Positions 26,090 through 34,399 of a stretch of DNA of 64,000 nt are shown here, piece after piece. This DNA is from Streptomyces sp. NBC_01214 (lineage in GTDB: Bacteria; Actinomycetota; Actinomycetes; Streptomycetales; Streptomycetaceae). Within the stretch, counting starts at the first letter, position 1. Each line of letters opens with the position of its first letter. Location of the stretch: assembly GCF_026340975.1 (NCBI RefSeq), contig NZ_JAPEOS010000001.1, forward strand, positions 4,373,001-4,437,000. The letters are read 5' to 3'. Position numbers and translations under genes: made by a program. The notes beneath the pieces were generated by a model that did not search any database, had not been told where the DNA came from, and saw nothing but the letters and a program-made list of their open reading frames with translations.

Positions 26090-27307
26090 ATGACGGAAAG
26101 TCAGACCTCCCGCACGTTATGGGAATCAGCCGACGTGGTCGTCCTCGGAGCCGGACCCGCCGGGCTCGTTCTCGGAATCCTGCTGCACACCGCCGGGATC
26201 GACTGCGTCATCCTGGAGCGTGCCTCCCGCACCCATGTCCAGACCCGGGCCCGCGCCGGGTTCCTCGCCCCGAACACCGTGCGGATCCTGGACCGGCACG
26301 GCCTCGCCGACGGCCTGCACCGGCACGGCCACCGCCACGGCACGTGCGAGTTCCGCACGGAGGACGGCCGGTTCCGCCTCGACTACGGAGCCCTCGGCCA
26401 GGGCGGGCAGCACCACGTCTACCCGCAGCAGAACCTGGTCACGGACCTCCTGACCCACTACCTCGACCTCGGTGGACGCATCTGCTTCCGCACCGAGGCG
26501 CTCGTCGTGCAGGACACCGACGGCACCCGGCCGTCCGTCACGACGCGCGGGCCCGACGGCCGTTCCACCCGCTGGACCGCCCGGTACGTCGCCGGTTGCG
26601 ACGGTCGGTACGGGGCGGCCCGCCGCTCGCTGCCGCCCGGCGCCGTCCGCCACCACCGGTACGACCACGGGGTGACCTGGCTCGGCCTGCTCGCCGAGGC
26701 CCCCGCGAGTCTGGACGCCGTCGGCTACGCCGTCCACGACCACGGCTTCGCCGGACACATGGCCCGCACCTCGGACATCACCCGCTACTACCTCCAGTGG
26801 CAGCGCGGCACGCCCGCCGACGCCTGGCCCGAGCAGCGGATCTGGGACGAGCTCGACGTCCGGATGCGCGCCGAGGACCACGGCCCGCTCCGACGGGGCA
26901 GACTCCTGGAACGCGGGGTCTTCGACCTCGCGTGCGACGTCGTCGAACCACTGCGCCACGGCCCGCTCTTCCTGGCGGGCGACGCGGCCAGCCTGCTCGC
27001 CCCGGCCGCCGCGAAGGGCGCCAACCTCGCGGTCCTGGAGGCCGAGATCCTGGCCGAAGCCCTCGTCGACGCCCTCACCCGGGGCGAGACCGCAGGACTC
27101 GACGGGTACTCGGACCGGTGCCTGGCGCACATCTGGCGGGCACAGGAGTTCACCGGGTGGATGACCCGGCTCCTGCACGCGACCCCCGACCGGGACCAGG
27201 ATGCCGGATCGTTCTTCCACGCCGCCCTGCGGCGGTCCCGGCTCGCTTCGCTGCGCACCTCGCGCGTCCACCAGGACTGGTTCGCCGAGAACTACGTCGG
27301 CGTGTGA
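26090..27307 (+). CDS. FAD-dependent aromatic hydroxylase (PobA-like)
   Basis: 405-residue flavoprotein monooxygenase of the p-hydroxybenzoate hydroxylase group. FAD motif 'VVLGAGPAGLVLGILLHTAG' at residues about 16-35, the mid motif 'AGCDGRYGAARR' (DG motif), and the second FAD motif 'FLAGDAASLLAPAAAKGANL' near 295, where the Pro-x-x-Ala-Lys-Gly pattern is specific to PobA-like enzymes. Such enzymes hydroxylate phenolic rings ortho to an existing hydroxyl. ATG at 26090 chosen; there is no clear ribosome-binding site. It is followed 115 bases later by a methyltransferase gene in the same direction, suggesting hydroxylation then methylation of an aromatic compound. Substrate unknown. Confidence 0.85.
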   Translation: MTESQTSRTLWESADVVVLGAGPAGLVLGILLHTAGIDCVILERASRTHVQTRARAGFLAPNTVRILDRHGLADGLHRHGHRHGTCEFRTEDGRFRLDYGALGQGGQHHVYPQQNLVTDLLTHYLDLGGRICFRTEALVVQDTDGTRPSVTTRGPDGRSTRWTARYVAGCDGRYGAARRSLPPGAVRHHRYDHGVTWLGLLAEAPASLDAVGYAVHDHGFAGHMARTSDITRYYLQWQRGTPADAWPEQRIWDELDVRMRAEDHGPLRRGRLLERGVFDLACDVVEPLRHGPLFLAGDAASLLAPAAAKGANLAVLEAEILAEALVDALTRGETAGLDGYSDRCLAHIWRAQEFTGWMTRLLHATPDRDQDAGSFFHAALRRSRLASLRTSRVHQDWFAENYVGV

Positions 27308-27422
27308 CCGCTGCGGCACCCCGCTTCCGTACTGCTCGCTCCACCCCGCACCAACCGGCCCGCCCGCCCACCGCTTCGCCCTGCCCCGCCCAGCCCCGTA
27401 CCGGCCCGAGGACACCTCCGCG

Positions 27423-29174
27423 ATGACGACGACCCTCCCCGACGAAACGTTGCTCCTGGACGACACCGCCTGCCTGCGCGCGGCAGCCCGGTTCGTCCGC
27501 GAGCACGACAGCGCCGCCCTGCTCCCCCTCCTCCTGCCCGGTATCGACGGCCCGGACCTGCGGGCGCTGGCCGGGCACTGCCGGTTCGCCCACGCGGGGT
27601 TGCTGCTCTTCCCGCCCGACGCGGACGGCCTGCGGACCCAACTCGCCGCCTGCGGACTGGCCGTGGACACCCCCTCCCACCCCAGCGTGGTGGTCCGCGA
27701 ACGCCTCGCCCGGCGCCACCGGCGCGACCCCGCCGAGCTCGACGTCCAGATCCTGCGCCCGCACGTGCTCGGCTCCGCCGGCGAACGGCGCGCGGTCGAG
27801 GTGTTCGCCCTGGCGGTGCCCCCGCACTCCGACCTGGAGCCGATCGCCGCCTACGAACGCACCCGCCGCCACGAGGCGCACCTCGCCTTCGAGATCGAGC
27901 ACCCCGAGCCGCTGGCCCTGCGCGGTCTGTGCGCGATCCTCGCCCGGCACGGCGCGCGGCCCGACGGCGGCGGCTACAACCCGCACGAGGACGGCACGGT
28001 CCTCTACTTCACCCTCCCCGACGCGGCCTGCGACTACGAGCGCCTGGAACTCTATGCACGGGGCGATCACCGGGACACCCTCGCCGCCCACCTGGACCGG
28101 CCCCGCCTCGACGTCCGGCAGCCCGCCGAAACGCTCCTCCACCTCCTCACCGGCGCGTGGACGACACAGGCACTCGCCGCGTTCGCCCGGCTGGGCCTGC
28201 CCGACGTCATGGCCCCCCGCACCGCCTGCCGCACCGAGGGCCTCGCCCGGCTGACCGGCACCCACCCCCGGAGTCTGGTCGTACTCCTGCGCTACCTCGC
28301 CATGGTCGGCGCCGTCGCCCAGGACCCCGGCCCGGACGACGAGGAGGGCGGATTCCGTCTGACCGAACTCGGCGCCCTGTTGCGCGCGGACGCGCCCGGG
28401 TCGATGCGACCGCTGGCCCTGATGTACGGAGGCCCGTTCTACCGCTCCTTCGGCGGCCTCGACCACGCCGTGCGCACCGGCCGGCCGGCCTTCGACCACC
28501 TCTTCGGCGAGAACCACTTCGACCACTTCGCCCGCGACCCCGAACTCGCCGCCCTCTTCGACCGGTCCATGGCCGCGAGCTCACGGATGTTCGAGCCGCT
28601 CCCCGACCACCCGGTCATCACCGCCGCGGCCCAGGCACCCGCGGCCGCGACCGTCGTGGACGTCGCCGGAGGCACCGGGGAGCTCCTCGGCCGCATCCTC
28701 ACCGCGCACCCGCGCCTGAGCGGGGTCCTCCTCGAACGGCCGCACGCCGTCGAGGCCGCCCGCCGGCTGCTCGACGCCGCGGGCTGCGGCGTGCGCTGCG
28801 ACTACCGCGCGGGCGACTTCGCCGACGTACCGCCCGGCGGCGACGTCTACGTCCTGTCCCGCGTCCTGCACGACTGGGACGACGACCGCTGTCGCGAGAT
28901 CCTGCGCCACTGCGTCCGCGCGATGCCCGCCCACGCGGACCTGCTCGTCGTGGAACGCCTCTTGCCCGTCGACGGTGCCCCCTCGCTGGCCACCGCCTGG
29001 GACCTGCACATGCTGTGCAACGTAGGCGGCCGCGAACGCCGGGCCGACCACTACGCGCGCTTGTTCGCCGACGCGGGCCTCCGGCTCGTCGACCACAGGC
29101 CCCTGCCCCTGGATGCGCACGTGCTGCACGCCCGCAGGGCGGGCGCACCGGACCCCGCCGCCGGACGGAGCTGA
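27423..29174 (+). CDS. Two-domain SAM-dependent O-methyltransferase-like protein
   Basis: 583 residues. The C-terminal about 340 residues are an acetylserotonin-type O-methyltransferase: winged-helix dimerisation domain ('LGLPDVMAPRTACRTEGLA'), then the SAM motif 'VVDVAGGTGELLGRIL', 'RVLHDWDDDRCREIL' (catalytic His position) and 'LLVVERLLP'. The first about 230 residues are an additional domain not recognised, containing 'AHLAFEIEHPEPLAL' and 'GYNPHEDGTVLYF', whose paired His/Glu positions resemble a VOC-type metal fold. ATG at 27423 used. Follows the flavin hydroxylase and is likely cotranscribed. Methyl acceptor unknown, perhaps the hydroxylated aromatic. Confidence 0.82.
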   Translation: MTTTLPDETLLLDDTACLRAAARFVREHDSAALLPLLLPGIDGPDLRALAGHCRFAHAGLLLFPPDADGLRTQLAACGLAVDTPSHPSVVVRERLARRHRRDPAELDVQILRPHVLGSAGERRAVEVFALAVPPHSDLEPIAAYERTRRHEAHLAFEIEHPEPLALRGLCAILARHGARPDGGGYNPHEDGTVLYFTLPDAACDYERLELYARGDHRDTLAAHLDRPRLDVRQPAETLLHLLTGAWTTQALAAFARLGLPDVMAPRTACRTEGLARLTGTHPRSLVVLLRYLAMVGAVAQDPGPDDEEGGFRLTELGALLRADAPGSMRPLALMYGGPFYRSFGGLDHAVRTGRPAFDHLFGENHFDHFARDPELAALFDRSMAASSRMFEPLPDHPVITAAAQAPAAATVVDVAGGTGELLGRILTAHPRLSGVLLERPHAVEAARRLLDAAGCGVRCDYRAGDFADVPPGGDVYVLSRVLHDWDDDRCREILRHCVRAMPAHADLLVVERLLPVDGAPSLATAWDLHMLCNVGGRERRADHYARLFADAGLRLVDHRPLPLDAHVLHARRAGAPDPAAGRS

Positions 29175-29193
29175 ACCGGAGCCCGGACGCCCG

Positions 29194-30078
29194 TCATCGG
29201 TACGGGGTGCGCGGGGAAGGCGGCAGCGCCCGGTGGATCACGCGGACGGCGAAGGAATCCGGGGGCCGCCAGACGTTCCGGTCGGCGAACGACCAGGCGT
29301 AGACCGGGGATCCGTCGCGGACGCAGTCGAGCAGGCCGGGCGCCGCGAGTTCGTGGGCCGACCATTCGTACAGCTGCTGCAGTCTCGGCGCGATCACGCC
29401 GAAATCGAGCAGGCGGCCGAAACCGATCTCCCTGGCGAGGTGGGCCCGCACCGAGTCGCGGAGCGGGTACTCGTCGGGGAGCACGCGGGACAGCTGCAAG
29501 AAGATCCCGGTCATCTCCACTCTCGGATCGCCGAGGAACGGGGCGAGCGGACGCAGCCGGCCGAGGGCGATGCGCGGCGCAGCGACGAGGGCGTGGGCGA
29601 AGAGGACGCGGCAGAGGACGACGTTCATGAAGAACCGCTCGGTCTCGTTCTCCGCCTCCGCGAGCTCGCGGTGCTCCAGGTAGGCGGCGACCACGCTCCC
29701 GTTGTGCGCCCGGTACCAGGCCCGGGCCGTGGGGTGGTCGGCGAAGGACAGCCAGTGGTCGACCGTCCGCGAGGAGGCGGGCCCGGCGAGCCCGCCGCTC
29801 AGGCCCACCGCCTCGCAGCCGTCACGAAGGATCCGTTCGTTCACCGCCCGCCACCACGGGCTGCCGGGCCGGTCGGCGAACCCCGGCTGCAGCACGCCCC
29901 GCCGCACCTGCCAGCGCATGAACGACATCGCCGCCCGGCGGAACGGCAGGTGCCGGGGCGCCTTGCCGAACGGACCGGAGTAACAACGCTCCATCAAGGC
30001 CATCCGCCCGGCGGGGTCATCGCGGACCGCGGCGACCTGCTGCCCGGCCCAGGCCGCGGCCGTGACCTCAGACATCAT
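29194..30078 (-). CDS. Hypothetical protein, about 294 aa
   Basis: Not recognised. Soluble, helix-rich, with many Trp and Arg ('MSFMRWQVRRGVLQPGF', 'GSPWWRAVNERIL', 'SFADHPTARAWYRAHNGSVV'). No signal peptide or transmembrane region; 'NVVLCRVLFAHALVAAP' is a buried helix candidate. Two adjacent ATGs (30078, 30075) are the first in a region with strong coding character, so the longer frame to 30171 is not used. The gene is convergent with the methyltransferase (19-base gap) and 68 bases downstream of nothing in its own direction except the SIP fusion. A role in the local aromatic-modifying island is only positional inference. Confidence 0.65.
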   Translation of the reverse strand: MMSEVTAAAWAGQQVAAVRDDPAGRMALMERCYSGPFGKAPRHLPFRRAAMSFMRWQVRRGVLQPGFADRPGSPWWRAVNERILRDGCEAVGLSGGLAGPASSRTVDHWLSFADHPTARAWYRAHNGSVVAAYLEHRELAEAENETERFFMNVVLCRVLFAHALVAAPRIALGRLRPLAPFLGDPRVEMTGIFLQLSRVLPDEYPLRDSVRAHLAREIGFGRLLDFGVIAPRLQQLYEWSAHELAAPGLLDCVRDGSPVYAWSFADRNVWRPPDSFAVRVIHRALPPSPRTPYR

Positions 30079-30146
30079 GAGCACAGAGTGGCACAAACCG
30101 GATAGATCGCTACCGTGTCCGGCCGGGCGGCACGCCGCGTCCGGGG

Positions 30147-31991
30147 TCAGGCGGTCGGCGCGAGCACCCACAGGCGGTGGTCCCAGCCGACGTCACGGCA
30201 GGCGCGCACCGCGAGCCCGGCCCGCTCCGCCAGCGCGGTCACGTCCTTCACCGAGCGCAGCCCGGAGCCGAACGCCGCCGTGAGCCGCAGGTGGTGCAGG
30301 GCCGCGTCGATGTCGTCCGGGTCGGCCGCCTCGACCTGTTCGACCAGCACCAGGACGCCGTCGGTCGGCAGCGCGGCCGCGGCCTCCGCCAGCGTCAGTA
30401 CCGCGTCCTCGTCCGGCAGCCACTCCAGCAGCCGGCACAGCAGCAGCGTCCCCGCGCCCGAGGGCACGGGGTGGGTCTGTGCCACGAGTTCCACCCGGGG
30501 CAGTGCCTCCGGATCGAGGATCTGCCCGCCCACGACGTCGAGCACCGACGGCAGGGCGGCGAGCCGCACCCGCAGCCCGGGGAACTCCTTGACGAGCGCG
30601 TTCACGACCGTGCCGGCGCCGTTGCCCGACGCACCGAGCACGTCCACCGCCGACCAGTCGTAGGCACCGGCCACCCCGGTCGAGACCCAGCGCGCCTCGT
30701 CCTCGATCGCGGTACGGGCCGAACCGCCCAGGCGCGCATCGGTGCGCAGCGCCTCCGCCAGGGTCTCACCGGACGCCGTCCGGCAGCCGTTCGCGCCCGA
30801 GCGCAGCCGCTCGGCGAGCCCCGTCAACGACAGGTCGAAGGCGGCCTGCGCGCCGCGCAGGTCGTACTCCTCCAACGAGTGGTCGTCCTCGACCAGTTCC
30901 TCGCCCACCGGCGTCAGCCGGTAGCCGTCCTCGGCCTGCTCGAACACCTCGATCTCCACGAGGTACTTCAGCAGCGCGCCCAGCGAGCGCGGCTCGGTCC
31001 CGCTGCGCCGCGCCAGCTCGGCGGCCTCCCGTACGCCCTGGTAGACCAGGTCGACCAGGCCCAGGGTGACGGCCACGCGGATCGCCAGCCCCGGTGCCAG
31101 GTCGGTCAGTTCGTGGAGCCGGCCGTGCGCGTCCTCGCCCTCCAGGACATCGGGGTCGGCGGGCACGGCGAGGCCGGGCGCGACCTCGGCCCGCCGCCAG
31201 TAGCCGGTGATGTGCGTCTGCTCGCGCGGAACGCCCCGCTCCACCGACAGGTGCCGCCGGATGCCCTTCAGGGTGACGGCCTCCCCGGCCGCCCAGACGA
31301 ACACCGTGCCCGGCAGCCACTCCATGTCCCGCACCGCGCGCTCCAGCAGATCGCTGCGCCCGGCCGGCGTGCCACCGCGCACCAGCCAGGTGACCTCGGC
31401 CTCCGCGCGCGTGGGCAGTTCCTGGCGGTGGTTCTCCTCGCCGACCTCGATGAACACCCGGGCCCGGGTCCCTTCGGGCATCTCGGCGAGCCAGCGGCCG
31501 ATCGCGGGCAGCGCCGTCTCGTCGCCGATCACCAGCAGCCAGTCCGCGCCCTCGGGGTGGCCGTGCGACATCTTCGGCCCGGCGATCCAGGTCGCCTGGC
31601 CCGGAACGGCCTGCTGCGCCCACGACGAGGCGATCCCGCCGTCGTGCCGGACGAAGTCGAAGTCGATCTCCCCGGCCACCGGGTCGAACCGCACCGGCGT
31701 GTAGTCCTTGGAGATTGGCCGGCCGTCCGAAGGCCAGTCCAGGCTGCTGACGTTCTGCCGGGGCAGCACCGGCTCCCGGCCCTCTTCCGCGAAGAAGAAC
31801 TTCACGTGGTCGTCGAAGCCCTCCGTGCGCAGCGGCGGCAGGGACAGGCCCGCGTGCTCGAAGGCGTGCAGCTGCGGCCCGCCCAGGGTCACCCGCCGCA
31901 TCCCGGGCGTGACGTCCGAGACGCGCAGCACCGTCAGCTCCCTGAGCACGATGGGGAAGGTGACGACCGAGCGGGGACTACGGGTGGACAT
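30147..31991 (-). CDS. Siderophore-interacting protein fused to methyltransferase-like domain
   Basis: 614 residues. The first about 280 residues are a siderophore-interacting protein (SIP, ViuB-type FAD reductase): 'VTPGMRRVTLGG', FAD-binding 'PISKDYTPVRFD', 'GDETALPAIGRWL' and 'VFVWAAGEAVTLKGIRRHL'. SIPs reduce ferric siderophores in the cytoplasm to release iron. Residues about 290-614 resemble an O-methyltransferase: a winged-helix dimerisation domain ('LGLVDLVYQGVREAAELARR') and a Rossmann part whose SAM loop is 'VDVLGASGNGAGTV', departing from the usual GGGxG. The C-terminal half may be non-catalytic. ATG at 31991 is supported by 'aaggag'. No iron box is visible upstream. A separate single-domain SIP lies at 47085. 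Confidence 0.85.
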   Translation of the reverse strand: MSTRSPRSVVTFPIVLRELTVLRVSDVTPGMRRVTLGGPQLHAFEHAGLSLPPLRTEGFDDHVKFFFAEEGREPVLPRQNVSSLDWPSDGRPISKDYTPVRFDPVAGEIDFDFVRHDGGIASSWAQQAVPGQATWIAGPKMSHGHPEGADWLLVIGDETALPAIGRWLAEMPEGTRARVFIEVGEENHRQELPTRAEAEVTWLVRGGTPAGRSDLLERAVRDMEWLPGTVFVWAAGEAVTLKGIRRHLSVERGVPREQTHITGYWRRAEVAPGLAVPADPDVLEGEDAHGRLHELTDLAPGLAIRVAVTLGLVDLVYQGVREAAELARRSGTEPRSLGALLKYLVEIEVFEQAEDGYRLTPVGEELVEDDHSLEEYDLRGAQAAFDLSLTGLAERLRSGANGCRTASGETLAEALRTDARLGGSARTAIEDEARWVSTGVAGAYDWSAVDVLGASGNGAGTVVNALVKEFPGLRVRLAALPSVLDVVGGQILDPEALPRVELVAQTHPVPSGAGTLLLCRLLEWLPDEDAVLTLAEAAAALPTDGVLVLVEQVEAADPDDIDAALHHLRLTAAFGSGLRSVKDVTALAERAGLAVRACRDVGWDHRLWVLAPTA

Positions 31992-32099
31992 CCGACTTGC
32001 TCCTTCACATCCGTCCGGCAGATCCGGCATGCGGCCACGCTACGGCGCTGCGCGCGCCCCGCATCCAACCCGCGGGCCACGGCACTGCCACCCCGCGCG

Positions 32100-32409
32100 C
32101 AATCCGGACGCCCGGTTCCCCCTTGCGGAGAACCTCGGGATGACCGCCGTACCCCCGGACCGTGCCCGCATCGAGGAGACGGTGGCCGGGCTGGGCCTCA
32201 TGGACCGGATCCGCTCCCTCCCCGAGGGCCTCGGCACCCGCGTGGGCACCCGTACGCCGTCGGCCGCGGACCGGACCCTCATCGTGATCGCGCACCGCGC
32301 GGACACCATCGCCCGAGGCCACCGGCTCCTCACGGTGCCCGCCGGCGAGCTCGCCGTCCGGCTCCCCGCACCGACCCGGCACCGAGGGCTGGACCTCAAG
32401 CGTGCTTGA
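32100..32409 (+). pseudogene. Remnant of an ABC exporter ATP-binding domain
   Basis: The frame reads '...FPLAENLGMTAVPPDRARI', 'GLMDRIRSLPEGLGTRVG' and then directly 'RTLIVIAHRADTIARGHRL'. These are recognisable pieces of an ABC exporter nucleotide-binding domain: the stretch after the Q-loop and the H-loop region. The intervening signature (LSGGQ) and Walker B segments are deleted and there is no Walker A or membrane domain. It is therefore a decayed fragment with an internal deletion. It lies just upstream of the SIP fusion gene, so the lost transporter may have been a siderophore exporter, which is inference. Confidence 0.65.
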
Positions 32410-32466
32410 GCTCCTACGGTGTCGTGCGCAGACGATCTCGAAGTGAGTGAACGGAGCGGATCCGCC

Positions 32467-32925
32467 ATGGAGTACTCGCACGACGATGCCGAACTGGTCC
32501 GGCAGCCCATCGGTTACTGGAGCTGGGCCGCCTCGGACGCGGTGGTCACCCGCATCAGGGCCGTCCTCGCCGGAATCGGCACCACCCAGCCGCAGGCATG
32601 GATCCTGGACCAGATCGCGAGGGCCGAGGTGCCCCCGAGGCGCGACGGGGTGACCGGCGTGCTGAGCGGCTACGCAGCCGTGGGCATCGACGACCTCGAC
32701 GAAGAGGTCGACGCCACCATCGACCGCGGGTGGGTCACGCAGGACGCGGACGGACACCTCGAACTCACCGCCACGGGAACGGACTTCTACGCCCGGGTGG
32801 CCGCGACGCAGGCGGAGCTGTGGCAGGAGCGGCACCGGGGAATCCCGGACGAGGAGTACGTGATCGCGCTCAAGGTCCTCCAGCGGTTCATCCACAACAC
32901 CGGAGGCCGCGCCTGGCACCACTGA
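32467..32925 (+). CDS. MarR-like winged-helix regulator
   Basis: 152-residue paralogue of the regulator at 11049: both have 'QPIGYWSxxA' near the N-terminus, 'TQPQxWxL' in the recognition region, and 'DEEYVxALKVLxR' in the last helix. ATG at 32467 is used; the frame opens 16 codons earlier but that part is not conserved between the two. It follows the ABC remnant in the same direction and is divergent from the SIP fusion, whose promoter it might regulate. Ligand unknown. Confidence 0.82.
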   Translation: MEYSHDDAELVRQPIGYWSWAASDAVVTRIRAVLAGIGTTQPQAWILDQIARAEVPPRRDGVTGVLSGYAAVGIDDLDEEVDATIDRGWVTQDADGHLELTATGTDFYARVAATQAELWQERHRGIPDEEYVIALKVLQRFIHNTGGRAWHH

Positions 32926-32942
32926 AACCGGCGGGCTGACCG

Positions 32943-33191
32943 GTGGTGGGCTCTCCGCGGTCGGGCAGTCGAGGCACGGCCGTGAGCTCGTCGGCCACGG
33001 CGGCGGACCTGCACCGGGCGATGCGGAGGTGCGAAATGATCGTCGTGGACTGGGCGCGTGCGGCGATCAGGGACGGCGTCTCCCGCGTGGACGACCACCG
33101 GGCGCGGTGCGCGTCCGCCGCCGACGCCAAGCAGGCCCCGCTCGCCGCCCTTCAGCAGGCCGCACGCGAGGCTCCGGGGACGGAGCACTGA
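32943..33191 (+). CDS. Small hypothetical protein, 82 aa
   Basis: Not recognised. An 82-codon frame with G/C-rich third positions typical of real genes here, starting GTG 17 bases after the MarR-like gene. The product is soluble and helical with 'RRCEMIVVDWARAAIRDG' in the middle. No ribosome-binding site is clear, and opposing-strand frames also show GC bias, so coding status is uncertain. Confidence 0.35.
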   Translation: MVGSPRSGSRGTAVSSSATAADLHRAMRRCEMIVVDWARAAIRDGVSRVDDHRARCASAADAKQAPLAALQQAAREAPGTEH

Positions 33192-33276
33192 GAGCTGCGT
33201 TCGCGTCTCCCGTGGTCGGTGGTAGCGCGTCGTCCACCCCGTCGGCACGACGGTGTGCTCGGCCGGAACCGCCGCG

Positions 33277-33308
33277 GCGGGCCCGGCTCCTCGAGGAGCC
33301 GGGCCCGC
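33277..33308 (-). terminator. Strong palindromic terminator of siderophore-uptake operon
   Basis: A perfect 32-base palindrome (16-bp arms meeting at 33292/33293), 24 bases beyond the stop codon of the substrate-binding lipoprotein gene. It closes the minus-strand uptake operon. Confidence 0.85.
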
Positions 33309-33332
33309 CCGCAGGCCGCGCGAGAGCGGGTG

Positions 33333-34385
33333 TCACTGGCCGGCGACGGCCTTCGCGAGGAGCGGGGTGAGCTGCTCGACCACCCACGGGGCGCTCAGCG
33401 CGTCCGGGTAGGCGATGGCCGAGGAGAGCGAGTTGTCCGACGGGATGACCGTGAAGTGCTTGGTCTTCACCGCGTTCAGCGACTGGAACAGCTTGTTGGA
33501 CTCCAGCTCGGTCGCGCTGATCACACCGCGGTCACCGAAGGGGTAGGTGACGAGGAGGACGTCGGCGTCGAGCTGGTCCAGGTTCTCCAGGCTCACCGCG
33601 TTCTTGTTCGGCGCGTAGTTCTTCGCCTTGTCGGTCTTGGTGAAGCCGAGCTTCTCGAAGACGCCCGGGTCCTGGTCGGCGTAGGACATGAAGCTGACCT
33701 GCTCGGGGTGGACGACCGTGTAGGTGTACGTCTTGCCCTTGAACTCGGGGTGCGCGGCCGCGGCGTCCGTGGTGGCCTTCTCGTTCGCCGCGATGACCTC
33801 GTCCGCCTTGGCGCTCAGACCGAGGGCCTTCGCGGCCGTCTTCAGCCGGTCCTGCCAGGTCATGGTGTCGGCCTGCGCCTTGTCGGTGAAGGTGACGACC
33901 GGGGCGATCGGCTGCAGCTTGGCGTAGTCCGCGTCCATCTCCCAGGTGTTCATGCCGAGGATGACGTCGGGGGCCTCGGCCGCGATGGCCTCGTAGGCGG
34001 TGCCGTCGGCGTCGTCGTAGGTCTTCAGCTTGCCGGCGCCGAGCTTGTCGATGGCGCGCTGCTTGTACTCGGGCACCTTGGCGCCGTCCTCGACGTCCGG
34101 GGTGATCACCGGGACGATGCCGAGGGCCAGCGCGATGGCGGTGTCGCCGTCGGAGACCGTCGCGACCTTCACCGGCTTCTTCTTGACCTCGGTCTTGCCC
34201 CACGCGTTGGTGAGGGCGACGGGGAAGGCGGCGGACGCGTCGGCTCCGGCGGCGGCCGGCTTGTCCTCGGCAGCCTTCGAGTCCTCGCCGCCGCAGGCGG
34301 TGAGCAGGCCGAGGCAGGCGGCGGCCGCGGTGAGGGCGGCGAGGGCGCGGACCGGGCGACGGCGCGTTCTGTGCTGAACGGACAT
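33333..34385 (-). CDS. Iron-siderophore ABC transporter substrate-binding lipoprotein
   Basis: 350-residue periplasmic-binding-type lipoprotein. The lipobox 'LLTAC' places the lipidated Cys at residue 31, behind an Arg-rich n-region. The mature protein has the class III (FepB/FhuD-like) two-lobe pattern: 'KVATVSDGDTAIALALGI' in lobe 1, 'VILGMNTWEMDADYAKLQPIAPVV' region (start only quoted: 'VILGMNTWEMDA') and a long connecting helix before lobe 2. It captures the ferric siderophore for the permease encoded upstream. Last gene of the operon, 14 bases after the ATPase gene. ATG at 34385 chosen for the signal peptide. Iron control through the box at 37429 is inferred. Confidence 0.92.
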   Translation of the reverse strand: MSVQHRTRRRPVRALAALTAAAACLGLLTACGGEDSKAAEDKPAAAGADASAAFPVALTNAWGKTEVKKKPVKVATVSDGDTAIALALGIVPVITPDVEDGAKVPEYKQRAIDKLGAGKLKTYDDADGTAYEAIAAEAPDVILGMNTWEMDADYAKLQPIAPVVTFTDKAQADTMTWQDRLKTAAKALGLSAKADEVIAANEKATTDAAAAHPEFKGKTYTYTVVHPEQVSFMSYADQDPGVFEKLGFTKTDKAKNYAPNKNAVSLENLDQLDADVLLVTYPFGDRGVISATELESNKLFQSLNAVKTKHFTVIPSDNSLSSAIAYPDALSAPWVVEQLTPLLAKAVAGQ

Positions 34386-34399
34386 GATGGTGGTGTCTC

